Of a stretch of DNA of 58,827 nt, positions 8,018 through 14,729 are shown one piece after another. The notes beneath the pieces are model-generated. The model was not told the DNA's origin. It worked only from the letters and a program-made list of their open reading frames with translations, and did no database searches. Position numbers and translations under genes: made by a program. Origin of the DNA: a virus; IMG/VR virus record IMGVR_UViG_3300021500_000001, positions 1 through 58,827 of that record; one strand, 5' to 3'. Numbering within the stretch: position 1 is the first letter of the stretch; every line of letters starts with the position of its first letter.

Positions 8018-8272
8018 ATGAGAATTACTTCGGAAATAATAGAAAAGACAAAAGACCGTGCAGGTGAATTGCTAGATTCATATATTGCCGAAATACAAAC
8101 GGCAATAGATAATGAAGGTGAGGTTTCGATCGGGCTTCCTATTAAAATTAAGTTAAATGGAGAAAGATTTGATGTCCAGATAGGGATTAGTTTTGTGAAA
8201 TCTCGCATCAAAGATAATATTACCTTTTCTCTCACTGACCAACAAATTGAAATGTTCGAAGATAAAGATTAA
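8018..8272 (+). CDS. Hypothetical protein, 84 aa
   Basis: A helical N-terminus (MRITSEIIEKTKDRAGELL) is followed by beta strands (SIGLPIKIKLNGERFDVQIG) and an acidic tail. ATG 8018 is chosen because CAGGAG lies before it; the frame is open further upstream but that part overlaps the previous gene. It may be coupled to the helicase that follows. Confidence 0.6.
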   Translation: MRITSEIIEKTKDRAGELLDSYIAEIQTAIDNEGEVSIGLPIKIKLNGERFDVQIGISFVKSRIKDNITFSLTDQQIEMFEDKD

Positions 8273-8280
8273 GTAAGACA

Positions 8281-9807
8281 TTGCCCCAAATCTTTAAAAT
8301 AATTGGCCCCCCGGGGACGGGGAAGACAGAATATCTATTGAGGCAAGTTGAAAGAGCTTGCGATAGATATTTCCCCAAAGACATAGGGGTTGTCTCCCAC
8401 ACAGTAGCCTCTGTGAGCGAGGCCAAGGAAAGAATAAAGAAGAAGCTTGATGTCGATTGGAAAGATATCAGGAATGTCCGAACCATACACTCTCATTGCT
8501 TTGATTTGTTGAGAATCAAAAAAGAAAATATAATGGAAACGGCAAAAAATATCAGGGGATTTAACAAAAATTATCCTGCTTACCAATTGACAGTGGGGCT
8601 CAAAAATGACGAAGATATGGAGCCCGTAGGAGATAATGATCTAATTTTCAACCAGATGCAAATTTTAAGAAGTCGGATGGTCCCCCGGGAACAATGGCCC
8701 TTAGAATGCCAACATCTTGGCAGGGCTTGGTTCGAATACATGGAGAACGAAGGGAAAATTGATTTTAATGGAATGTTGGAACAATGCATTGCCCGTGAAT
8801 TATCCCCGGATATTAAGGTTCTCATGGTAGATGAGGCCCAGGACCTGCCCCGCCTGCAAATAGCGTTAATCGAGCAATGGGGCAGGGAGTGTGACACAAT
8901 ATTATACGCAGGCGATGCTAACCAGTCCATATTTCGGTTTGCCGGCAGCGACCCCGACAACTTCATCAATTTGAAAGCTGACAAAACCATCCCTCTCCAG
9001 CAATCTTACCGCCTGTCTCCTGCAGTGCTACGGAAATCCATTGAAATTATCCGGCAAGCCAATGTAAAAGAACTTGTTGATTTTAAGGCAACGAACAAAT
9101 ATGGTAAAGGACAGATCGTATTGGTCAGAGAACCGGATATCTCTCTTCCTGGTAGTCACATGATTTTGTGCCGATGTCAATTCCAGGTTAAGCGCTACAT
9201 AAAAGCTTTAACGAAAGCCAATATCCCTTTCTGTAATCAATATCGGACAGAAGATAAAACCTGGAACCCTTTAGAGCTTGACGGCGCTGAATCTATCCGA
9301 ATATATCTAAGGTTTCTCAGGGGTGAGGAACTGAATATTTACGAGATTAAACAGATGATCAAGAATTGTGTCGCCAAGCTTTGTTTGAGAAGAGGAGCAA
9401 AAAAGAAAATTGAGGGCCTGCCACTTACCGAAAAAAAGACTTACGAATTTTTCGGCCTACTTAATATGGGTTTTTTGGGATCATTCCTTGACAAGCAGGG
9501 CAATATATCAGATTACTTCAGGATAAATGCGGAGGCCAAGGACCTGATTTATTATTTAGCTGAAAATGAATCGGATCAATTTTTTAAAATTCCCCGAATT
9601 TGTGTGGGGACATACCATAGTGTTAAGGGTGGGTGTTCACGACATGTTTGGATTGATCCAAGTATAACCCAAAAGATAAAAAAAGCCATACAAAATGATC
9701 CTGATGCTTGGGATGACGAAGTACGTTGTGCTTATGTTGCGTGTAGCCGAGCCCAGGAAACAGTTGGAATTCTCCCTACTAGAGGATATAGAAATCCATT
9801 TTTATAA
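8281..9807 (+). CDS. UvrD/Rep-type superfamily 1 DNA helicase
   Basis: 508 aa. Walker A GPPGTGKT at residues 9-16, motif Ia region FPKDIGVVSHTVASV, motif II VDEAQD near 184, motif III GDANQSIFRF near 211, motif IV LQQSYRLS, motif V TYHSVKGG near 445 and motif VI AYVACSRAQ near 487 are all visible. The full set argues for an active 3'-5' helicase unwinding DNA in phage replication or recombination. The start is TTG right after the upstream stop; no better start lies before the Walker motif. It is shorter than UvrD (about 720 aa), as is usual for phage versions. Confidence 0.9.
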   Translation: MPQIFKIIGPPGTGKTEYLLRQVERACDRYFPKDIGVVSHTVASVSEAKERIKKKLDVDWKDIRNVRTIHSHCFDLLRIKKENIMETAKNIRGFNKNYPAYQLTVGLKNDEDMEPVGDNDLIFNQMQILRSRMVPREQWPLECQHLGRAWFEYMENEGKIDFNGMLEQCIARELSPDIKVLMVDEAQDLPRLQIALIEQWGRECDTILYAGDANQSIFRFAGSDPDNFINLKADKTIPLQQSYRLSPAVLRKSIEIIRQANVKELVDFKATNKYGKGQIVLVREPDISLPGSHMILCRCQFQVKRYIKALTKANIPFCNQYRTEDKTWNPLELDGAESIRIYLRFLRGEELNIYEIKQMIKNCVAKLCLRRGAKKKIEGLPLTEKKTYEFFGLLNMGFLGSFLDKQGNISDYFRINAEAKDLIYYLAENESDQFFKIPRICVGTYHSVKGGCSRHVWIDPSITQKIKKAIQNDPDAWDDEVRCAYVACSRAQETVGILPTRGYRNPFL

Positions 9808-9821
9808 CAAGGAGGTTGAAA

Positions 9822-10178
9822 GTGGGGCGCAAAAAGAGTGATAAAAAATTAGAGTGTTTGGAATGCTTACATTGCAAGACCAGGGTTTTCAAAGAAAAAA
9901 AGGATCTATTGTCCTGGTGTGGCAGGAAATCTATCAAGCCAAACGCCACATGGATCAAAGAAATAGCTGATTTTGGCTGGCTTCGCCTCATCTGGTGTGA
10001 GAAGCAAACAGATCAATACAATCTGCACGGCTTTTCTCCCAGGAATGGGAGTCCTCGCTATGCTACAGATATTAAGGAAAGACTAAAGCAAGAAAAAAAG
10101 TCAGTGTTTATTTCAAACCGTAACAAAAAACCTTTTATTCTTAATGCAGAAGGCGTATGCCCCTTTAAATCGATATGA
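9822..10178 (+). CDS. Cys-containing hypothetical protein, 118 aa
   Basis: The N-terminus ECLECLHCKTRVF with later WCGRK, WCEKQ and a C-terminal VCPFKS suggests a zinc-binding protein. The GTG start is preferred because GGAGG lies six bases before it; an in-frame TTG at 9816 touches that site. Its end overlaps the next gene by ATGA. No family is recognised. Confidence 0.6.
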   Translation: MGRKKSDKKLECLECLHCKTRVFKEKKDLLSWCGRKSIKPNATWIKEIADFGWLRLIWCEKQTDQYNLHGFSPRNGSPRYATDIKERLKQEKKSVFISNRNKKPFILNAEGVCPFKSI

Positions 10179-10423
10179 GTTGCCAAACTTTAGCCCTTGC
10201 TCTATTACTTGATGCTGTTGACGATGCGATTGGGAAAGATCGCACTGCCTACAATGAAGTAGTTTATAGAGATACATCAAAAGGGGAGGGAAAAAGGTTA
10301 AAAGATAATGCTCTTGATTTTTTCTTTTCAAAAGAATCTGAGCCATATTGCCAATTCTGGTGCGATATGGCCGGTGAATCCTTATCCAGTTTTAGAGAAA
10401 AACTCCGTCATTTAAGGGAATAA
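10175..10423 (+). CDS. Hypothetical protein, 82 aa
   Basis: It starts MSCQTLALALLLDAVDDAIG and ends in a basic helix. Its ATG overlaps the previous stop (ATGA), which supports expression in the same operon. It contains three Cys but no recognised domain. Confidence 0.55.
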   Translation: MSCQTLALALLLDAVDDAIGKDRTAYNEVVYRDTSKGEGKRLKDNALDFFFSKESEPYCQFWCDMAGESLSSFREKLRHLRE

Positions 10424-10505
10424 GATATTTTTTCTCCTTTAACTCCCTGAATTTTTTACACTAAAAAATAATTTATATTTTTTCAAAAAAAGTTGCTTTT
10501 AGGGG

Positions 10506-10533
10506 TTGACTTTTTGGACCAGGAGTGTATCCT
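10506..10533 (+). promoter_or_regulatory. Sigma70-like promoter
   Basis: TTGACT, 16 bases, TATCCT, followed by AAAGGAGG (10541-10548) and an ATG at 10556. It comes after an A/T-rich gap following the previous operon. The signals fit a new transcription unit going right. Confidence 0.5.
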
Positions 10534-10555
10534 TAAAATCAAAGGAGGAAGAAAA

Positions 10556-10819
10556 ATGGCAAAGACAACAGAAATGTCTATAAGCGCACCTTGCGATGAC
10601 AGTGGGTGCAGTACCAACCTGCACGGCCCCTGCTCAGGGGTGCCCACTCTACGGCAAAAGGTTCGTAACAGAAAGGGCAATCCCTTTTCTGCCATTTTTC
10701 TGTGTCCGGGGCATAAAAAGCCCCGGAATGTTGGTCATAATGATCTTGATCTATCGCCTCTTCTTCACCGGGGTCGAAGATATCGGCGAAGTCAATTTCG
10801 TCGTCGGTGTTTGGTATAA
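10556..10819 (+). CDS. Possible small protein, 87 aa (competes with minus-strand frame)
   Basis: The start signals are excellent: promoter, AAAGGAGG, then ATG for MAKTTEMSISAPCDDSGC. The protein beyond residue 45 becomes Arg/His-rich and looks like an antisense shadow. It fully overlaps a minus-strand frame with a neat double C-x2-C zinc ribbon. Only one is likely to be real. A third option is that the promoter makes a short structured RNA (see finding). Confidence 0.35.
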   Translation: MAKTTEMSISAPCDDSGCSTNLHGPCSGVPTLRQKVRNRKGNPFSAIFLCPGHKKPRNVGHNDLDLSPLLHRGRRYRRSQFRRRCLV

Positions 10820-10838
10820 TACCCATCATGTAAAACAC
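10578..10838 (-). CDS. Possible zinc-ribbon protein on the minus strand, 86 aa
   Basis: An acidic N-terminal half (DIFDPGEEEAIDQDHYDQ) leads to CPFCYEPF and, about 18 residues on, WYCTHCHRKVRL, a convincing C-x2-C / C-x2-C ribbon. Such paired cysteines are rare in shadow frames. Against it: no ribosome site is seen before either ATG, and all neighbours read rightward. Confidence 0.4.
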   Translation of the reverse strand: MFYMMGIIPNTDDEIDFADIFDPGEEEAIDQDHYDQHSGAFYAPDTEKWQKRDCPFCYEPFAVEWAPLSRGRAGWYCTHCHRKVRL

Positions 10839-10864
10839 AATACACTATGTTGAAGGAGGATGCA

Positions 10865-11068
10865 ATGAATAAACTTAGAAAAAAGAAAATTACGAAACAG
10901 GCTGATAAGTTGGTTAAAGGTTTTGTTAAAGAAAATCAAGAATTAATCAAAGAAGTTTTCCAAGGCAATGATAAAGCTTGGGGCGCATTATACAACGGCG
11001 TTCCTTTTTCAATGGCTTGGGGTGCATTATACGACGACATTCCTTCTAAAATCAGCAAAAGGAAGTAA
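10865..11068 (+). CDS. Small protein with an AWGALY repeat, 67 aa
   Basis: A Lys-rich helical start (MNKLRKKKITKQADKLVKG) leads to two copies of a short unit, AWGALYNGVPFS and AWGALYDDIPSK, directly in tandem. ATG 10865 follows GAAGGAGGA. No family is recognised. The near-exact repeat also exists at DNA level, so it may be a recent duplication. Confidence 0.6.
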   Translation: MNKLRKKKITKQADKLVKGFVKENQELIKEVFQGNDKAWGALYNGVPFSMAWGALYDDIPSKISKRK

Positions 11069-11070
11069 CA

Positions 11071-11268
11071 ATGATTGGACTCGGGAAGAAGATATATTAT
11101 TGTCGGGACGGTTCGCTGGACTGGCTAAGGACCATTGTCAGGACAGTCTACTACTTTAGCAAAAATGATGCCATTTTGGTCGTCTCCATAGCAGCAAAGA
11201 GAGCCCAGAAGCTCTATTATAAGAAGACAGATATACGGTCGCTATTAAAGGAGGAATACCATGGATAA
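11071..11268 (+). CDS. Hypothetical protein, 65 aa
   Basis: It begins MIGLGKKIYYCRDGSLDWL and is basic and aromatic. AAAGGAAG precedes the ATG two bases after the previous stop. The end overlaps the next gene by eight bases, typical of this packed strip of small early proteins. No family is recognised. Confidence 0.6.
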   Translation: MIGLGKKIYYCRDGSLDWLRTIVRTVYYFSKNDAILVVSIAAKRAQKLYYKKTDIRSLLKEEYHG

Positions 11269-11644
11269 GCTTTTTAAAAATGACAAAACAATCACCTTCA
11301 CTACATGTAGTGGTGGAATGGAAATTAAGATGGCCAAAGGTGGCAAGATACTTTCATCTGGCAATACAACAATATGTGGCGGTGGAATGGAAATTAAGAT
11401 GGCCGACGATAAAATAATATGCGATAAAGGGATAAAAATTAAGATGCCCACTGATAAAGATTGGCAAAATCAACAAATAGATGATAAAGAAATGGCCATG
11501 ATAAAAGACCGTGGAAAATTAGAGGAGTTGAAGAGAGAAAAGGATGACTATTGGGATATAGTTAATTTCTTGGATACAGAAGAACTCCTCCGCTTATTAA
11601 AAACGGAGATACTTATATACAACATGGAGAATACAGATGGATAA
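11261..11644 (+). CDS. Repeat-containing hypothetical protein, 127 aa
   Basis: The N-terminal half has three repeats: CSGGMEIKMAKGGKI, CGGGMEIKMADDKI and CDKGIKIKMPTDK. Each offers one Cys, Gly turns and an IKM strand, like a small beta-repeat stack. The second half is charged and helical (LEELKREKDDYWD ... EELLRLLKTEIL). An AAAGGAGGA ribosome site overlaps the upstream gene end. The last part resembles the N-terminal helix of the second HTH paralog downstream. No family is recognised. Confidence 0.6.
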   Translation: MDKLFKNDKTITFTTCSGGMEIKMAKGGKILSSGNTTICGGGMEIKMADDKIICDKGIKIKMPTDKDWQNQQIDDKEMAMIKDRGKLEELKREKDDYWDIVNFLDTEELLRLLKTEILIYNMENTDG

Positions 11645-11819
11645 TAAAAGACTCGAAGATATCAAGAAAAAGCTCCGTATGACAAATAAAGAGTTGGCCG
11701 ACATGTTAGGCGTTGAGATGAGGAGACTGTTAAAATGGACCAAAGGGGAACAAGAAATACCTCTTTGGGCTGAGAAATTTTTACACATATTACTTGGTAT
11801 GAGAAGGGGGAGGGAATAA
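11637..11819 (+). CDS. HTH DNA-binding protein (Cro/C1-like), copy 1
   Basis: 60 aa. LRMTNKELADMLGVEMRRLLKWTKG is a helix-turn-helix of the Cro/C1 or YdaS type, followed by a conserved EIPLWAEKFLHILL helix. It nearly fills the whole protein, so this is a minimal DNA-binding regulator. It overlaps the upstream gene by eight bases. A paralog follows directly. Confidence 0.7.
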   Translation: MDNKRLEDIKKKLRMTNKELADMLGVEMRRLLKWTKGEQEIPLWAEKFLHILLGMRRGRE

Positions 11820-11820
11820 T

Positions 11821-12102
11821 ATGGAAGGGCATAGCACAAACTGGCAAGACCGACAAGTGGAAGATGAGGACTATGAAGATGCCTTTGAAGATGAAGAAGA
11901 AGAAAAACTCTTCCGCTTATTTAAATCTGAGGTTCTTAAAGGGATTAGAGGAAAGCTCCGGTTGACAAACAAGGAGCTAGCCGAGGTATTGGGTGTTGGG
12001 ATGGGGAGATTGAAAAAATGGACTGAAGGGGAAGAAGAAATACCCTTTTGGGCTGAGAAAATTCTCTATATTTTACTCGATATGAGAAGAAGGGGGAAAT
12101 AA
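11821..12102 (+). CDS. HTH DNA-binding protein (Cro/C1-like), copy 2
   Basis: 93 aa. The C-terminal two thirds (LRLTNKELAEVLGVGMGRL then EIPFWAEKILYILL) is a clear paralog of the gene just upstream. The extra N-terminus is very acidic (DEDYEDAFEDEEEEK). Tandem duplication with divergence suggests two related regulators with different partners or sites. It starts one base after the previous stop. Confidence 0.7.
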   Translation: MEGHSTNWQDRQVEDEDYEDAFEDEEEEKLFRLFKSEVLKGIRGKLRLTNKELAEVLGVGMGRLKKWTEGEEEIPFWAEKILYILLDMRRRGK

Positions 12103-12103
12103 T

Positions 12104-12286
12104 ATGGGTCGAATGCCTAAGAAAGTGGAAAATCTAAGGAGGTTCATTGAACAGTGGGTAGAGTTTACCAATACCGATACCTTTACAGATGATGACGATG
12201 CAGAATACATTGCAGAAGTTTTAAATATGGAAGGCCCGGGCCTTAGCAAATACTATGCAATGGCTGATGATGATATGGAGATATGA
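12104..12286 (+). CDS. Hypothetical acidic protein, 60 aa
   Basis: It begins MGRMPKKVENLRRFIEQW and ends in Asp-rich stretches (FTDDDDAEY, MADDDMEI). It follows the HTH gene by one base with AAGGGGGAAA as ribosome site. No family is recognised. Confidence 0.55.
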   Translation: MGRMPKKVENLRRFIEQWVEFTNTDTFTDDDDAEYIAEVLNMEGPGLSKYYAMADDDMEI

Positions 12287-12287
12287 G

Positions 12288-12479
12288 ATGACTACAGAAA
12301 AGGATTTAGCTGACAGGAGATATCTGGCTACATATATTATAGAGTCCGCCATTATAGATGCCATCAGCAGGGCGCACCCCTCCTTGACACTCCACTCGGC
12401 AAGAGACATTTACAAAGAGTGGAAGGACGAAGAGGATGGTATGATCGCCGTAGATAGGTTGGTGACATTAGTTCTCTAA
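12288..12479 (+). CDS. Hypothetical protein, 63 aa
   Basis: The start ATG lies one base after the upstream TGA, with ATGGAG before it. The protein is helical (MTTEKDLADRRYLATYIIES ...). It ends one base before the endolysin gene. No family is recognised. Confidence 0.55.
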   Translation: MTTEKDLADRRYLATYIIESAIIDAISRAHPSLTLHSARDIYKEWKDEEDGMIAVDRLVTLVL

Positions 12480-12480
12480 T

Positions 12481-12954
12481 ATGTGGCGTCTTTTTATAAT
12501 ATATAGTATATTGTTTGTTGTGCCTTATGCTAATGCCGGGGATGTGTTGACGGAGATAGAGCAACAGATAATCAGGCACGAAGATTTCCGGTCTAAAGTT
12601 TTTGTAGGCCCGGAAGGTGCCACTCTCATTGGTTATGGCCGGAACATAAAAGATAAGGGCATCACGAAGGTTGAAGCCTTGATGTTGTTGAGAAGCGATA
12701 TCAAGGAATGCGAAGCTGACCTGTACAGAATATTCGGCAAGCTCTTCCTTGAAATGGATAGTAGCAGACGTAGAGCCTTGATCGATATACGGTACACCCT
12801 GGGGCCTAGTGGTTTCAGGGAGTTTAAACAGATGATAAAGGCGATAAAAGTAGGGGACTATGCCCTTGCTGCTGAAGAGATGAAAGATAGCCTGTGGTAT
12901 AAACAGGTTGGCGTCAGGGGTAAAGAATTATATGATATGATGCGAGATAATTAA
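12481..12954 (+). CDS. Endolysin, GH24 lysozyme-like, with signal peptide
   Basis: 157 aa. Residues 1-19 (MWRLFIIYSILFVVPYANA) look like a Sec signal peptide with an A-N-A cleavage site. The lysozyme domain shows RHEDFRSK with the catalytic Glu34, then LIGYGRNIKDKGIT and a C-terminal GVRGKELYDMM helix. It should cut peptidoglycan. Export by Sec would make it less dependent on a large-hole holin. Odd point: the usual catalytic Asp (or Cys), nine residues after the Glu, is Gly43, and the position of the usual Thr is Leu49. A nearby Glu45 and Thr48 might substitute, or it works by a variant mechanism. Confidence 0.85.
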   Translation: MWRLFIIYSILFVVPYANAGDVLTEIEQQIIRHEDFRSKVFVGPEGATLIGYGRNIKDKGITKVEALMLLRSDIKECEADLYRIFGKLFLEMDSSRRRALIDIRYTLGPSGFREFKQMIKAIKVGDYALAAEEMKDSLWYKQVGVRGKELYDMMRDN

Positions 12955-13035
12955 TTAAACATATCAATAACTTAAATCCTTTTTTTAGGATAATGGCTTA
13001 AACTAAAATAATCATTTAAAAACAAAGAGAATATT

Positions 13036-13497
13036 ATGAGAGAAAAAAAGCGATCTGATAAATGTAAAGAACGGCATAAAGCGGTATTGCTGGAATATCT
13101 AAGCAATCCAGACAATAAGCCGGTTAATCGAAAGGGTATGTCTATTGATGTCCTTGGCTTTGCTGACGGCACAGTACTATATCAAGTTTTTTCTCCCGAG
13201 GAAATCCGGGATATTGAACAGGAAGCCCTGGAACTTAGACGTAAGTGTTATGCGACCAAACTTGCAAAAGTCGATGACGGTCTGTTAGAGCGAGCCATGA
13301 CAGGTGATCCTGCAGCCGCTAAACTTGCATTTCAGAGATATGAGCAGTGGTCCGAAAAACAAAAGCAAGAGATCACTTTTGATGGGCCCATGCTACAACA
13401 AATCTTCGCTATCTTCCCACCCGAGATTGCGACAAAGATCAAGCTTGCCCTGATTGCTAAGCATAAGGAGCTTGCCAAACCTAAGGAGTTAACATGA
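13036..13497 (+). CDS. terS: Terminase small subunit (putative)
   Basis: 153 aa. A basic N-terminus (MREKKRSDKCKERHK) is followed by a helical region and VDDGLLERAMTGDPAAAKLAFQRYEQW, the typical oligomerisation stretch of TerS proteins (long helix with G-D-x-A-A-A-K). The C-terminus (AKHKELAKPKE) is basic. It would recognise the packaging site and hand DNA to TerL. TerL lies 1.75 kb downstream, beyond a leftward gene and the repeat region, an unusual split. The identification is by pattern and context. Confidence 0.7.
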   Translation: MREKKRSDKCKERHKAVLLEYLSNPDNKPVNRKGMSIDVLGFADGTVLYQVFSPEEIRDIEQEALELRRKCYATKLAKVDDGLLERAMTGDPAAAKLAFQRYEQWSEKQKQEITFDGPMLQQIFAIFPPEIATKIKLALIAKHKELAKPKELT

Positions 13498-13709
13498 TTA
13501 GTAGCTGCCCCTATTGCAATGCGAAGATAGAGGAGTCCTTGCAGGAGTATTGGCACGGCAATAAAGGACCTTCTCTTTTCAAAATTCGATGTCCTGTGTG
13601 TGGGGAAATAATGGATGTGGTTGCGGAGGGGCAACCTTCGTTCTTGACCTTGAGGGAATTAAAACAGGGTGGGAAGGGGCACAAAAAAAGCAAGCAACAG
13701 GGCAGATGA
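13494..13709 (+). CDS. Zinc-ribbon protein, 71 aa
   Basis: CPYCNAKI and, about 28 residues on, CPVCGEIM form a two-knuckle zinc ribbon, followed by a Lys/Gly-rich basic tail (GGKGHKKSKQQGR). Its ATG overlaps the TerS stop (ATGA), so the two are coupled. A DNA-packaging or regulatory accessory is plausible but unproven. Confidence 0.65.
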   Translation: MISSCPYCNAKIEESLQEYWHGNKGPSLFKIRCPVCGEIMDVVAEGQPSFLTLRELKQGGKGHKKSKQQGR

Positions 13710-13730
13710 TACCCTATTACTTGCTTTAAC

Positions 13731-13752
13731 TGTAGCCTGTAATTAGGCTACA
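13731..13752. terminator. Perfect 8-bp hairpin between convergent genes
   Basis: tgtagcct and aggctaca flank a six-base loop (gtaatt). It lies between the rightward zinc-ribbon gene and the leftward duplicated gene, and the TAG stop of the latter is inside the stem. No strong T-run follows on the plus strand, so it is a modest terminator candidate. Confidence 0.5.
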
Positions 13753-14311
13753 AAAGGTTAAATTCTACCGCCAGGCGGTAGATATCCTTCCTGGGAGCTT
13801 CAGAAAGAATGATGTCCGCAATCCTTTTCCGAAGCTCCTTATAATCAACTTCAACGGGGATTTTAACCCCATCGAAGTCGATTGTTCTGCCGTCCTCAGA
13901 GAGGACAGCCTCTCTGAGATTAAATAACAAGTCCTCTGCCATTACCTCCCAGCAAAGGCTACTGTAATCATCACCGTACCAATAGGAGTAGCCAGCGTCA
14001 CTCCCGTCTTGGTTTGTGTGACTAATACGAAAATCTCCTTGCTCAGCCTTTGTATTAAGATACTCCTGTAATGCCTTGATTGGATCACTCATAGTTTTTT
14101 CTTCCTCCTTTAAAAGGTTAAATTCTACCGCTAAGCGGTAAATATCCTTCCTGGGAACTTCAGAGAGATAGTCTACAATCCTTTTCCGAAGCTCCTTATA
14201 ATCAACTTCAACGGGGATATTAACCCCATCGAAGTCAATTGTTTTGCCATCCTCAGAGAGGACAGCTTCCTTGATAAGATATTCCTTTAACATTTCGATC
14301 GGGTCTTTCAT
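13748..14311 (-). CDS. Tandem-duplicated protein of unknown function, 187 aa
   Basis: The same module of about 50 residues occurs twice: AVLSEDGKTIDFDGVNIPVE ... RKDIYRLAVEFNLL and AVLSEDGRTIDFDGVKIPVE ... RKDIYRLAVEFNLL. Between them lies an insert unique to the second copy (GDFRISHTNQDGSDAGYSYW). At the join the codons KEEEK are written as AAG GAG GAA GAA AAA, a Shine-Dalgarno site followed by ATG AGT GAT. This looks like two adjacent genes whose first stop was lost, so a shorter second product (about 116 aa) may also be made. The start follows AAAGGTGGAAG. It runs leftward against its neighbours from its own promoter. Confidence 0.75.
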   Translation of the reverse strand: MKDPIEMLKEYLIKEAVLSEDGKTIDFDGVNIPVEVDYKELRKRIVDYLSEVPRKDIYRLAVEFNLLKEEEKTMSDPIKALQEYLNTKAEQGDFRISHTNQDGSDAGYSYWYGDDYSSLCWEVMAEDLLFNLREAVLSEDGRTIDFDGVKIPVEVDYKELRKRIADIILSEAPRKDIYRLAVEFNLL

Positions 14312-14340
14312 ATTTCTTCCACCTTTTTGTTTTATAATCA

Positions 14341-14370
14341 TATATACCATGGCATAATATTATTTGTCAA
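14341..14370 (-). promoter_or_regulatory. Sigma70-type promoter for the duplicated leftward gene
   Basis: On the minus strand: TTGACA, 18-base spacer, TATATA, about 30 bases before the ATG at 14311. The perfect -35 and near-consensus -10 suggest strong, host-dependent expression. Confidence 0.7.
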
Positions 14371-14394
14371 TAGGTAATAAGTCTTTTTTAAAAA

Positions 14395-14469
14395 AAAAGG
14401 TCCGGCCCACCATAAATCCCCTTTTTATTGGCCTGTATCCTTAGTGCCACTAGGGTGGCCGGACCTTTT
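14395..14469. repeat. Long hairpin with 13-bp perfect arms
   Basis: aaaaggtccggcc (14395-14407) pairs exactly with ggccggacctttt (14457-14469); inside, cacc and gggtgg extend the stem with a bulge. The loop is about 49 bases and contains further short GC-rich pairs. It lies between the leftward promoter and the repeat region. It may be a terminator for rightward transcripts, an RNA element or a DNA-level structure. Confidence 0.6.
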
Positions 14470-14471
14470 GG

Positions 14472-14659
14472 AGCAGTGGCCCACTACTTTCTTCTATTAT
14501 ATTAGTAACTTATAGCTTTTTGGGACACTACTCAAAAAGGTGTGGCCCACTTTTTTCTTTAATAATATCAAATAGTTAAACCCTAAAATGGCTCTTTTGA
14601 CCCAGGGCCACTGCTTTTTTTATAAAAAATTTTTTAGAGCAGTGGCCCTGGGTCAAAAT
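14472..14659. repeat. 188-bp direct repeat, intact copy
   Basis: Identical to 58701-58827 joined to 51-111 across the window ends. It contains hairpin arms agcagtggccca, tgggacactactc, gtgtggccca and the 17-bp inverted repeat at 14599-14654. Perfect identity over 188 bp of non-coding DNA implies recent duplication or strong constraint. Confidence 0.95.
14599..14654. repeat. Perfect 17-bp inverted repeat, second copy
   Basis: Same arms and A/T loop as 51-106. It forms the right part of the 188-bp repeat. Confidence 0.9.
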
Positions 14660-14692
14660 CTTCAAACTCCTTATATATAGGGGATTTCAGAC

Positions 14693-14720
14693 GGGCCACT
14701 GCTATTCGAGTAGTGTCCCA
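14693..14720. repeat. Imperfect hairpin of the GGGCCACT family
   Basis: gggccactgct and agtagtgtccca around a five-base loop; the mismatches are c/a and g/a-type changes within the shared family arm. It is directly followed by the 18-bp box of the repeated module. Confidence 0.6.
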
Positions 14721-14729
14721 GCAAAAAAA

